NCBI GenBank assembly: GCA_005877345.1
Contig: VBPR01000172.1
Span: 6,547-17,646 of the forward strand
Source: Nitrososphaerota archaeon
GTDB lineage: Archaea; Thermoproteota; Nitrososphaeria; Nitrososphaerales; Nitrososphaeraceae
Length of the DNA stretch: 11,100 bases
Direction of reading: 5' to 3'
Positions 5,573 to 11,100 of this stretch are shown here, in pieces. Within the stretch, counting starts at the first letter, position 1. The number at the start of each line of letters is the position of its first letter. Below the pieces are notes generated by a model that ran no database searches, was not told the origin of the DNA, and saw only the letters and a program-made list of their open reading frames with translations. The position numbers and the translations under genes were made by a program.

Positions 5573-5776
5573 TTACGATTCGTCATATATTCCATCATTT
5601 ACTTGTTTTGGTTTGGACTCTTCTCTGGTGATGATTCTTTTAACGATCACTGCTTCCTCTAATCGTCTTTCACTTTCATATCTGCTTTGCAACATAGACA
5701 ATGCCTTTATCTTGGACCAACCCTGATTTTTCACTAGTTTCTCAGCCATCTTTTCAATTTCTTCTTCAGTATCCAT
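5573..5776 (-). CDS. Small helical protein of unknown function (67 aa)
   Basis: A 67-aa, highly charged and probably all-helical protein, MDTEEEIEKMAEKLVKNQGW at the N-terminus, then KIKALSMLQSRYESERRLEEAVIVKRI, with a polar tail ending IYDES. The helix-turn-helix-like look (two amphipathic helices split by NQGWS) might allow coiled-coil or protein contact, but no family is recognised. The TATA-like box CAATAAATTA (5799-5808, minus) is centred about 27 nt before the ATG at 5774-5776, which supports a leaderless gene. It is divergent from the oxidoreductase at 5898. Its stop codon is only 8 bp from the dodecin remnant. Confidence 0.6.
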   Translation of the reverse strand: MDTEEEIEKMAEKLVKNQGWSKIKALSMLQSRYESERRLEEAVIVKRIITREESKPKQVNDGIYDES

Positions 5777-5798
5777 GTATCTAGTGGTATCAGGTCGC

Positions 5799-5808
5799 TA
5801 ATTTATTG
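5799..5808 (-). promoter_or_regulatory. TATA box of the 67-aa protein gene
   Basis: CAATAAATTA on the minus strand, about 27 nt before the ATG at 5776. Confidence 0.4.
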
Positions 5809-5864
5809 GTAGTTTCTAGACACTGAAAAAAAGATAAGCTGCTGAGATATCAACAGATGAAACT

Positions 5865-5875
5865 GCTATAAATAA
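5865..5875 (+). promoter_or_regulatory. TATA box of the oxidoreductase gene
   Basis: GCTATAAATAA, a strong archaeal TATA box, centred about 28 nt before the ATG at 5898. It predicts a leaderless mRNA. Confidence 0.65.
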
Positions 5876-5897
5876 TTCTATTCATAAATAGTCTTGA

Positions 5898-6893
5898 ATG
5901 GTAGTAAAAATCAGCATTCAAGCTGCTCATGAGCAGGTTAATCCATCTGACTTATTGCATGATGTGATATACATGGACCATAATGGAATTGAACGATGCT
6001 GGAGCAGTGATCATTATATGCCTTGGTGGAATACAGGGGCTTCAGGAGGAGCGGCATGGCCATGGTTGGGAGCTGCATTGGCTAGAACTAATAAAATAAC
6101 AATAGGAACTGGCGTAACTGCTCCTATTCTAAGATATCATCCAGCAATAGTAGCACAGGTGTTTGCAACGCTTGGATTCATGTTTCCAAACAGGGTATTT
6201 CTGGGAGTTGGAAGAGGAGAGTCTCTTAATGAAGTAACATCTGGTAATCAATGGCCTTCTAACTCAGAGAAATTTGAAAGATTGAAGGAAGCAGTACATC
6301 TGATCAAAAAACTTTGGAGTGAAGACTGGGTTAATTTCAAAGGGAAATATTACTGGGTTAAAGATTCTAACCTATATACTAAACCCAAAACGCCAATTCC
6401 GTTGTACATTGCAGGATTAGGTAAACAATCAGCTATGCTTGCAGGAGAGTATGGGGATGGATTTGTTACCAATGAATTAAATGTGGATGCGATTAGTAAT
6501 AATCTCTTTCCGGCATTAAAAGAAGGAGCTAAAAGAGCAGGAAAAGATTATGATTCATTAGAAAAAATACTATTCATTCCTGCTTCCTATGATCCGAATG
6601 ACAAGCAAAAAGCAATTGAATCAATCAGATTTTGGAGGGGCGCAATGATAAAAGCCTTTTTTGATGTTGACGTACATGATCCCAAGAAAATAGAAGAAAA
6701 TGGACAAGTTATTGGTGATGATACATTGGAAAATATGTTACTTGTAATATCAAATGGTGAAGATGCTATAAAGAAACTACAAAAGTATGTAAAGTTGGGT
6801 TTTACTGAGATTGTGCTAACGAATTCAAGTCCAAACAGAGACAAATTAGTTAAGCTTGTTGCAGATGAGATTGCTTTATCTTTTAAGAATTAA
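5898..6893 (+). CDS. LLM-class F420-dependent oxidoreductase, FGD-like
   Basis: A 331-aa luciferase-like monooxygenase-fold (TIM barrel) enzyme in the group of F420-dependent glucose-6-phosphate dehydrogenase (FGD). FGD landmarks are present: SDHYMPWW (H39 and W43, matching FGD H40 and W44), ARTNKITIGTGVTAPILRYHPA (62-83), FPNRVFLGVGRGESLNE (96-112; E108 matches FGD's acid E109), EKFERLKEAVHLIKKLW and AGEYGDGF. Such enzymes move hydride between a substrate and deazaflavin F420 in the cytoplasm. The FGD lysines and arginine that hold the sugar phosphate appear not to be kept (TNELN where FGD has SGKG; LENMLLV near the arginine), so glucose 6-phosphate is probably not the substrate. The gene has its own strong promoter and no operon partner. 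Confidence 0.85.
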   Translation: MVVKISIQAAHEQVNPSDLLHDVIYMDHNGIERCWSSDHYMPWWNTGASGGAAWPWLGAALARTNKITIGTGVTAPILRYHPAIVAQVFATLGFMFPNRVFLGVGRGESLNEVTSGNQWPSNSEKFERLKEAVHLIKKLWSEDWVNFKGKYYWVKDSNLYTKPKTPIPLYIAGLGKQSAMLAGEYGDGFVTNELNVDAISNNLFPALKEGAKRAGKDYDSLEKILFIPASYDPNDKQKAIESIRFWRGAMIKAFFDVDVHDPKKIEENGQVIGDDTLENMLLVISNGEDAIKKLQKYVKLGFTEIVLTNSSPNRDKLVKLVADEIALSFKN

Positions 6894-7314
6894 TGACAAT
6901 GGGTCTTCTGACTAATCTATGCCCTACAGGCTGAATTGATACCTGGAATTAATCACTAAATAGATATACCAATTAGAAACTTGGTTCTCAAACAATATAG
7001 GTGCATACTCAAAGCAAATTTAATCAGAGCTTACGTTTTATCGGCTGATAACATTCCTTTTCCGTCTTTCAAATTATTAGCATACGGGACTTAAACTAGA
7101 AATTCATTGTGAATAAGATGAAATCAAACAAATTTTATGAGAATGTCGGGATTCGAATCCTGCATCTAGTCACATTTTATTGCATAGTGTTTAGCTTTTT
7201 ACTTTTAAGTAGTTTTTGGCTGGGTTGCTTGAATAAGAGCTAAATAATAAGTATATTGTCCTTAATCCTAGTATCGTGAACAATAAAATCGATCGGGGTG
7301 TAATGCTATAGGAA
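6894..7314. other. Spacer with no convincing gene
   Basis: No ORF of note on either strand. The only feature that stands out is GGGATTCGAATCC at 7148-7160, which looks like the T-arm of a tRNA but lacks the rest of a tRNA. A short minus-strand frame ending NLKDGKGMLSADKT (about 7037-7095) may be a relic or chance. Confidence 0.4.
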
Positions 7315-7430
7315 TTGAGGGCTTGTGATTCTTGTAATACGACAAGTCATGTAGAATGGTGTCAGAGTTGTAACAGGTTCATATGTGCAAGAATTGTGAT
7401 AACGAAGTCCATAGTGTGAGTCTTCCGTAG
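7315..7430 (+). pseudogene. Frameshifted B-box-type zinc-finger protein
   Basis: The first frame starts from a possible TTG at 7315 and reads RACDSCNTTSHVEWCQSCNR then FI. The second frame, from 7386, reads CKNCDNEVHSVSLP-stop. Joined, they give CxxC...CxxC...CxxC...H, the zinc-ligand order of small archaeal B-box-like proteins. The break is at ATATGTGCAAG (7381-7391): two extra bases (or a -1 slip) separate the halves. A single-genome frameshift could be true decay, a sequencing error, or recoding. The codon before the first start is preceded by a stop, so the 5' end may also be damaged. Confidence 0.65.
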
Positions 7431-7536
7431 CGTTTTCCCGGGCTTAATAATTTAAAAAGAAAATTTAATTCAAAGTTGTTAGCTCGGAACTAAAAATAAT
7501 TACCATAAAATATTTGGGAACACAAATCAGCACATT

Positions 7537-7882
7537 TTAAACAACATTTGAGTAGCCATGATTCCCAGCCAGAGAATGCTTGGCGTTATCCTTTACCGAT
7601 TCAACCGATTCACTAATACCTAGTCCAAGTTTCTCAAAAATTGACGGGCTTCATTAGTATCAGAGATGTTCTTTATTCTGGAATAATCATCCCCATAAAA
7701 TATTGCATAAAGACCTGAGATTGCAGCGCCAGCCATAATGGGCTTAATTTTAGATGATTCACACTCACTAACAATATTCTTGAGTGCATCTATTCCCTCT
7801 TTCTATTGAGCACTATCCTACCATAATCTGTAAAATCAGCACTGTCAACTTCTTTTTCGTGTATATTCTTGACTAAATTTAG
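7537..7882 (-). pseudogene. Conserved-looking gene broken into three frames
   Basis: The minus strand carries three consecutive protein-like stretches in changing frames. First, KNIHEKEVDSADFTDYGRIV up to a stop at 7790-7792. Second, EGIDALKNIVSECESSKIKP followed by IMAGAAISGLYAIFYGDDYSR and onward to 7620-7622. Third, KLGLGISESVESVKDNAKH to the stop at 7537-7539. Each break is explained by losing one base in a short A-run (near 7798-7804 and 7630-7632). No start codon is present at the expected 5' end, which touches the stop of the Rieske fusion gene. The whole would be a protein of about 115 aa, family unknown. It probably sat in an operon behind the fusion gene. Confidence 0.7.
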
Positions 7883-7883
7883 C

Positions 7884-9032
7884 CTACATTATTTGCTCAT
7901 CATATCTTTTTTCTTTGACTAATTTTGACATCTCCACTGCACCTTTTACGGTTCGCATGATATCCGTCCTCATTGACGCACCGTGGTCCGAGATCAAGTT
8001 ATTATAATTGTTCTCCGTATCTTCGGCATACCATCCTCTATTCCATCCTACGAACGGGAATTTACCAAACACAAATCCTAGCTGTGACCAAAACATTAGC
8101 ATTTCCCCAGCAACATGCTGAACATTGTCCTGACCTCCTGTAATTATAAAAGCGGCCGCTTTATCCCTGATTAAGTATTGTTGATTAGTAACTGATTGAT
8201 TTTGAACACAATTCATCCTTTGAACCATTTGATAATACAATGAGCTGGCATTTCCCCATCTTATAGGGGTAGAAACAAGGACAACGTCAGACCAAAGTAT
8301 AACCCTTTCATAAACCTCTAACATTTGATCTGCTTTATCTATTTCTGAAATTGAACAGGGGAAGATGCAAGCCTTTGCGTTTTTTGAATAATATCCTTCA
8401 CAATGTCTAAATTTCAGATTTCTTAGTTTAATCATATGGCAATTGGCTCCAAGTTTGTTTTTGGCAAAGTCTAAAGCAAATTCCAATGATCGTTCGGATG
8501 TGCTTTTTCTTGGAGCGATCTCGTCATTAGTATTAGTTGTAGAGATGCCCAATACGTGTACTTTGTTATCAGTTTGAATTATGGAGTCTTTGTCTATATG
8601 TGATAAATGATTCCTAACGGAGTCTCGTAGTTCAGCATACGCTTTGTGAGGCCTATACGAAGCCGTGCCTAACTTTGAAGGAATCAAATCCAGATACAAC
8701 TTGTTACGAATGCTGTGTATTTTGAAACTATTCACGCTATCTCCTCCTCGATGAGGTGATTTTCCATTACGAACATCATATTTCCATCCATGCCAAGGAC
8801 ATGTGACTATACTTTTTTCCAAGATCCCCTGACTTAGTGGACCACCTTTGTGTGCACAAACATTAGAAATCGCATAGAAATTGCCTCCTATATTAAATAC
8901 TGCGACTTCTTGTTTGATGCCCTTGTCACTCGAAATTGAAAAAACCTTTGAATTGCCTTCTGCTATCTCAGTTTTTAGACATAGGTAATGCAGACTTGAA
9001 GGTTGCTTGCGCTTAGTTACAAATCTTCTCAT
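7884..9032 (-). CDS. Rieske ferredoxin / FMN-reductase-like fusion oxidoreductase
   Basis: A 382-aa two-domain redox protein. Residues about 15-117 form a Rieske domain with both ligand boxes, CAHKGG (C59, H61) and CPWHGW (C78, H81), binding a 2Fe-2S cluster. Residues about 157-375 form a flavodoxin-fold NADPH-dependent FMN reductase-like domain (VHVLGIST phosphate loop; WSDVVLVSTPIRWGNASSLYYQM; FIITGGQDNVQ). Between strands 2 and 3, C211, C222 and C226 (HCEGYYSKNAKACIFPCS) sit where iron-sulfur flavoproteins carry a cluster motif, but the spacing differs. It likely passes electrons between flavin and 2Fe-2S; the partner and substrate are unknown. The ATG at 9030-9032 follows a TATA box at 9048-9057. 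The broken gene at 7537-7882 lies directly downstream. Confidence 0.88.
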   Translation of the reverse strand: MRRFVTKRKQPSSLHYLCLKTEIAEGNSKVFSISSDKGIKQEVAVFNIGGNFYAISNVCAHKGGPLSQGILEKSIVTCPWHGWKYDVRNGKSPHRGGDSVNSFKIHSIRNKLYLDLIPSKLGTASYRPHKAYAELRDSVRNHLSHIDKDSIIQTDNKVHVLGISTTNTNDEIAPRKSTSERSLEFALDFAKNKLGANCHMIKLRNLKFRHCEGYYSKNAKACIFPCSISEIDKADQMLEVYERVILWSDVVLVSTPIRWGNASSLYYQMVQRMNCVQNQSVTNQQYLIRDKAAAFIITGGQDNVQHVAGEMLMFWSQLGFVFGKFPFVGWNRGWYAEDTENNYNNLISDHGASMRTDIMRTVKGAVEMSKLVKEKRYDEQIM

Positions 9033-9047
9033 AATATTATTACAGCA

Positions 9048-9057
9048 TTATATATGA
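9048..9057 (-). promoter_or_regulatory. TATA box of the Rieske fusion gene
   Basis: CATATATAAT on the minus strand, centred about 20-25 nt before the ATG at 9032. It predicts a leaderless or nearly leaderless mRNA. Confidence 0.5.
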
Positions 9058-9203
9058 TAAGGGACTCTCACTAACTTGTAAAGACACAAACGCACGCTAC
9101 TTAATGTTATTGATAGTAAATATTTCTCCAACAATATTGGGTAAATAGAGGCAGTTGCATCAGATATGAAAGATAATTACTTTAATTCTTAAAATCTCAA
9201 ATA

Positions 9204-9218
9204 TGATAATAATTATCA
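9204..9218. promoter_or_regulatory. Fur-box-like 7-1-7 palindrome
   Basis: TGATAATAATTATCA is a perfect 7-1-7 inverted repeat and is identical to the 7-1-7 consensus described for Bacillus Fur boxes (TGATAATnATTATCA). In archaea a Fur- or DtxR-type metal regulator could use such a site. It lies about 170 bp upstream of the Rieske gene start and directly before the two-stem fold at 9231. In an AT-rich genome a chance match is possible. Confidence 0.5.
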
Positions 9219-9230
9219 CTTCTTTGTTTC

Positions 9231-9287
9231 CGTCGGGGCAAATCGCTTCACAAATATACAAGAGAAGCGGCAGACCAGTCCCTGACG
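9231..9287 (+). ncRNA. Candidate structured RNA (two coaxial stems)
   Basis: CGTCGGGG (9231-9238) pairs with CCCTGACG (9280-9287), 8 pairs with one G-T. Inside, CGCTTC (9244-9249) pairs with GAAGCG (9264-9269) over a 14-nt loop. The segment is clearly more GC-rich than its surroundings, which is typical of structured RNA in AT-rich genomes. It follows the Fur-box-like palindrome within 13 bp, so that site could control its transcription. Strand is assumed from this; a fold in the other orientation is equally possible. Confidence 0.4.
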
Positions 9288-9344
9288 ATTACTTTATTAT
9301 TCAAAATATATCCTTCTAAAGATATTCTTAATGTTACCTTCTAG

Positions 9345-9376
9345 GATAAAAAATATTTTTATCAAAATATTTTTAT
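9345..9376. repeat. AT-rich tandem and inverted repeat
   Basis: AAAATATTTTTAT occurs twice (9350-9362 and 9364-9376), and GATAAAAA/TTTTTATC (9345-9363) forms an inverted repeat over the first copy. The A- and T-runs could bend DNA or end transcription on either strand. Confidence 0.4.
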
Positions 9377-9636
9377 AAGGATTATACCAACATCGAAATA
9401 AATATTAACGACTGATAGGAACAGTTTTGATTGAAGAGGCTGATGAACAAGAAACAACCAAGCGTTTCCCACCAGTCGTGTGGTTAGACGTTGTATATTG
9501 AGGCTCACCAAATTATATAACGTGTTTGGTAGAAAGCCCTAAAAGTTTTGAATAGTAGAAAGTGATCAGAATTTTGCAATAGTTAACGTTTTTTCTATCC
9601 GAGCTCTAAATTCATTCATCAAATATCATTATTTCT

Positions 9637-9656
9637 CTTAAACAATTATGTTTAAG
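9637..9656. repeat. Perfect inverted repeat beside a TATA-like box
   Basis: CTTAAACA-ATTA-TGTTTAAG is an 8-bp perfect inverted repeat. A TATA-like CTTTATAATC follows at 9658-9667, and an ATG lies about 27 nt further at 9690, but that frame is only 9 codons long. It may be an operator for a short or non-coding transcript. Confidence 0.35.
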
Positions 9657-9848
9657 ACTTTATAATCATTGCATTAGATGATATATAAGATGATGGTCGA
9701 GAGAATTGGCAGAGAGTAACAGATTAATTAATTATTTTGAATATCAACTACAATTGCAAAAATTGATAAGGAAAATCACGATTCGCTGGAAAAAATCTTA
9801 TTCGGGCTTTAAATGCAGGGAGTAAATTTTTGCTAATATTGAGCATAT

Positions 9849-9858
9849 GATATAAAAG
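9849..9858 (+). promoter_or_regulatory. TATA box of the CBS-domain gene
   Basis: GATATAAAAG is centred about 31 nt before the ATG at 9885. Transcription should start about 5 nt upstream of the start codon, giving a very short leader. Confidence 0.55.
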
Positions 9859-9884
9859 TAACTGGAAGCGGAAATATTATTGAT

Positions 9885-11057
9885 ATGTCAATATCAGACT
9901 TGTATGAAAGTTTCAATAAATTACGTAATACGCCGGCCTATAATTTCACTGAGCCTAAAGTAACTGCGGGCGCGAATAGTTCTTTATCTGAGATAATCGG
10001 GATATTAATTGAGAGGAACGCTAATGACATATTCTTACCCCTATCAGGAAAAGTGGCGGCCTTGACCATGAGAGATATATTAGGAATTAGAAACATTACT
10101 TCATCAAAACCTGCTACGGTCGGAAAAATAATTCCAACTCTTAATTCTTATAGTACAACTGCGGAAGCCGTTAGGCTCATGAGTTTATACAGACTCAGGG
10201 CTCTCCCAATCATGGAGAAAAATGAGATTTTGGGTCAAATTTCAGCCAAAAGAATTGTTCAGGAAATTCGTGATGCTATGCTTGTGACTCATACTACAAA
10301 GATAAGCACTTCAGACGTTATGACTCGAAGCCCAATAGTCATCAGTAAGGGCGATAAAATTTCTTCTGCTAAGCAAATAATGAAGAGAAGGAGAATAGAT
10401 CACATACCTGTTCTTCAAAATAATCGACTATTAGGAATGGTAACTTCCAGAGACATAGTACAGATGTTGTTACCAACAGAAAGAATTGGTAGGAAGTCAC
10501 TAGGAATAGATGGCACTCAAAACCGCCTTAATCTTGAGATAGGTGGAATAGCAGAGAAAAACGTTCTTACTTTAAATATTGACGATACACTCCGATCAGT
10601 GACAGACCTTATAGTAACACAAAATTCTACGTACTGCCTCATAATGGCGTTTGATGAAGTACAAGGAATAATCACTTACCGAGATATAATTACGCTACTC
10701 GGAGAAAAAGTCGAAGAAGAAATTCCCATTTTCATTATCGGCTTACCAGATGACCCGCTCGACGCCGAGCTTGCAAAATCAAAATTTGCTGATATAGTTA
10801 AATTGTTAAAGAAGATCTATCCGGATATTGAAGAAGCACGGTGTCGTCTGAAGATAAGAGAAATTAAAGGGGCGAGAAAGAGATACGAAGTTGATGCTAA
10901 CATCATATCGACACATCGGATAGATAGTTATGTCAACGTTGGTTGGGATTTAGCAAAAATGTTCGACCAAATGAGTGATTCATTAAAGAAAAGGATATCT
11001 CACAAGATTACTCGGAGACAGAAAGGGACAAGGTTTAGATCTAGGCCTATCACATGA
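9885..11057 (+). CDS. Four-CBS protein with HPF/S30AE-like C-terminal domain
   Basis: A 390-aa protein with four CBS motifs, i.e. two Bateman modules. They span about residues 24-70 (degenerate), 76-130 (TVGKIIPTLNSYSTTAEAV), 142-196 (SDVMTRSPIVISKGDKISSA and GMVTSRDIVQML) and 218-273 (GIITYRDIITLL). CBS pairs bind adenine nucleotides and sense energy state. Residues about 281-378 differ. PDIEEARCRLKIREIKGARKRYEV followed by VNVGWDLAKMFDQMSDSLKKRI resembles the beta-strand/long-helix end of ribosome hibernation factors (HPF/RaiA; 'DMYAAIDLAVDKLERQI' type), and the tail is very basic (HKITRRQKGTRFRSR). The likely role is nucleotide-controlled ribosome inactivation, an inference. CBS identity is sure; the HPF-like part is moderate. 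It is a single gene with its own promoter. Confidence 0.85.
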   Translation: MSISDLYESFNKLRNTPAYNFTEPKVTAGANSSLSEIIGILIERNANDIFLPLSGKVAALTMRDILGIRNITSSKPATVGKIIPTLNSYSTTAEAVRLMSLYRLRALPIMEKNEILGQISAKRIVQEIRDAMLVTHTTKISTSDVMTRSPIVISKGDKISSAKQIMKRRRIDHIPVLQNNRLLGMVTSRDIVQMLLPTERIGRKSLGIDGTQNRLNLEIGGIAEKNVLTLNIDDTLRSVTDLIVTQNSTYCLIMAFDEVQGIITYRDIITLLGEKVEEEIPIFIIGLPDDPLDAELAKSKFADIVKLLKKIYPDIEEARCRLKIREIKGARKRYEVDANIISTHRIDSYVNVGWDLAKMFDQMSDSLKKRISHKITRRQKGTRFRSRPIT

Positions 11058-11067
11058 TAGAATAAGG

Positions 11068-11087
11068 GATAACAACTTTTGGTTATC
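11068..11087 (+). terminator. Hairpin after the CBS gene
   Basis: GATAAC/GTTATC with an 8-nt loop containing four T residues, 10 bp after the stop. It could be a terminator or an mRNA 3'-end structure. Confidence 0.35.
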
Positions 11088-11100
11088 TAAGAAATATGAT

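Larger units (their letters stand above)
9033..9884. other. 850-bp regulatory-looking spacer
   Basis: No gene of usable length. From left to right it holds the Rieske gene promoter, a Fur-box-like palindrome (9204-9218), a two-stem fold (9231-9287), AT-rich repeats (9345-9376), an inverted repeat next to a TATA-like box (9637-9667), and the promoter of the CBS gene. A short frame near 9427-9501 (IEEADEQETTKRFPPVVWLD) reads like a protein relic but is only 24 codons from a TTG. Confidence 0.45.

Noticed and set aside
6587..6844. 85-aa minus-strand frame inside the F420-type oxidoreductase
   Set aside because: Fully antisense to a confident gene, with composition typical of a reverse-strand shadow.
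7141..7175. Possible tRNA gene around the T-arm-like GGATTCGAATCC
   Set aside because: No acceptor, D-arm or anticodon arm can be built on either strand, and the base before TTC is A rather than the usual G.
9441..9510. TGATGA resembling a box C of an archaeal C/D guide RNA
   Set aside because: No D or D' box (CTGA) or second C-type box at the required spacing.

Overview
The window looks chromosomal and archaeal, most likely from a soil-type ammonia-oxidising lineage (Nitrososphaeria, Nitrosocosmicus-like). This is inferred from the AT-rich sequence, TATA-like boxes centred about 25-28 nt before start codons with almost no Shine-Dalgarno sequences (leaderless transcripts), an F420-type luciferase-like oxidoreductase, a truncated receiver protein, and a four-CBS protein with a ribosome-hibernation-like tail. 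Coding density is low: short genes are separated by long spacers with hairpins, small ORFs and decayed genes.

Left part (1-2820): a dodecin (flavin-binding) gene on the minus strand has an elaborate promoter. Next come a possible 57-aa ORF and a 36-aa zinc-ribbon protein. A divergent pair follows: an APH-like kinase (COG2187 type, minus) and a P-loop kinase (COG0645 type, plus). These two are the halves of a protein that is fused in many bacteria.

Middle part (2820-5800): a 1-kb spacer carries three tiny ORFs and three successive hairpins. Two of these hairpins and a fourth at 4630-4678 share the base stem CTGGTGGG/CCCACCAG over about 49 bp; the first is a shorter divergent relative. The third and fourth bracket a truncated response-regulator receiver and a small beta-rich lipocalin-like protein. 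Beyond them lie a zinc-ribbon protein, a small helical protein, and the leftover 3' end of a second dodecin copy.

Right part (5800-11100): an F420-dependent-type oxidoreductase is followed by a region with a frameshifted B-box zinc-finger relic. A three-frame pseudogene lies directly downstream of a Rieske/FMN-reductase fusion protein on the minus strand. The spacer upstream of the fusion gene holds a perfect 7-1-7 Fur-box-like palindrome, TGATAATAATTATCA, followed by a two-stem fold that could be a small RNA. The window ends with the CBS/HPF-like protein.

A loose theme is flavin, F420 and iron-sulfur redox chemistry (dodecin, oxidoreductase, Rieske-flavodoxin) plus nucleotide sensing (CBS, P-loop kinase), but no multi-gene operon is evident. 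The most original signals are the hairpin family and the Fur-box/structured-RNA locus. All functional calls are from reading motifs; no database search was run.
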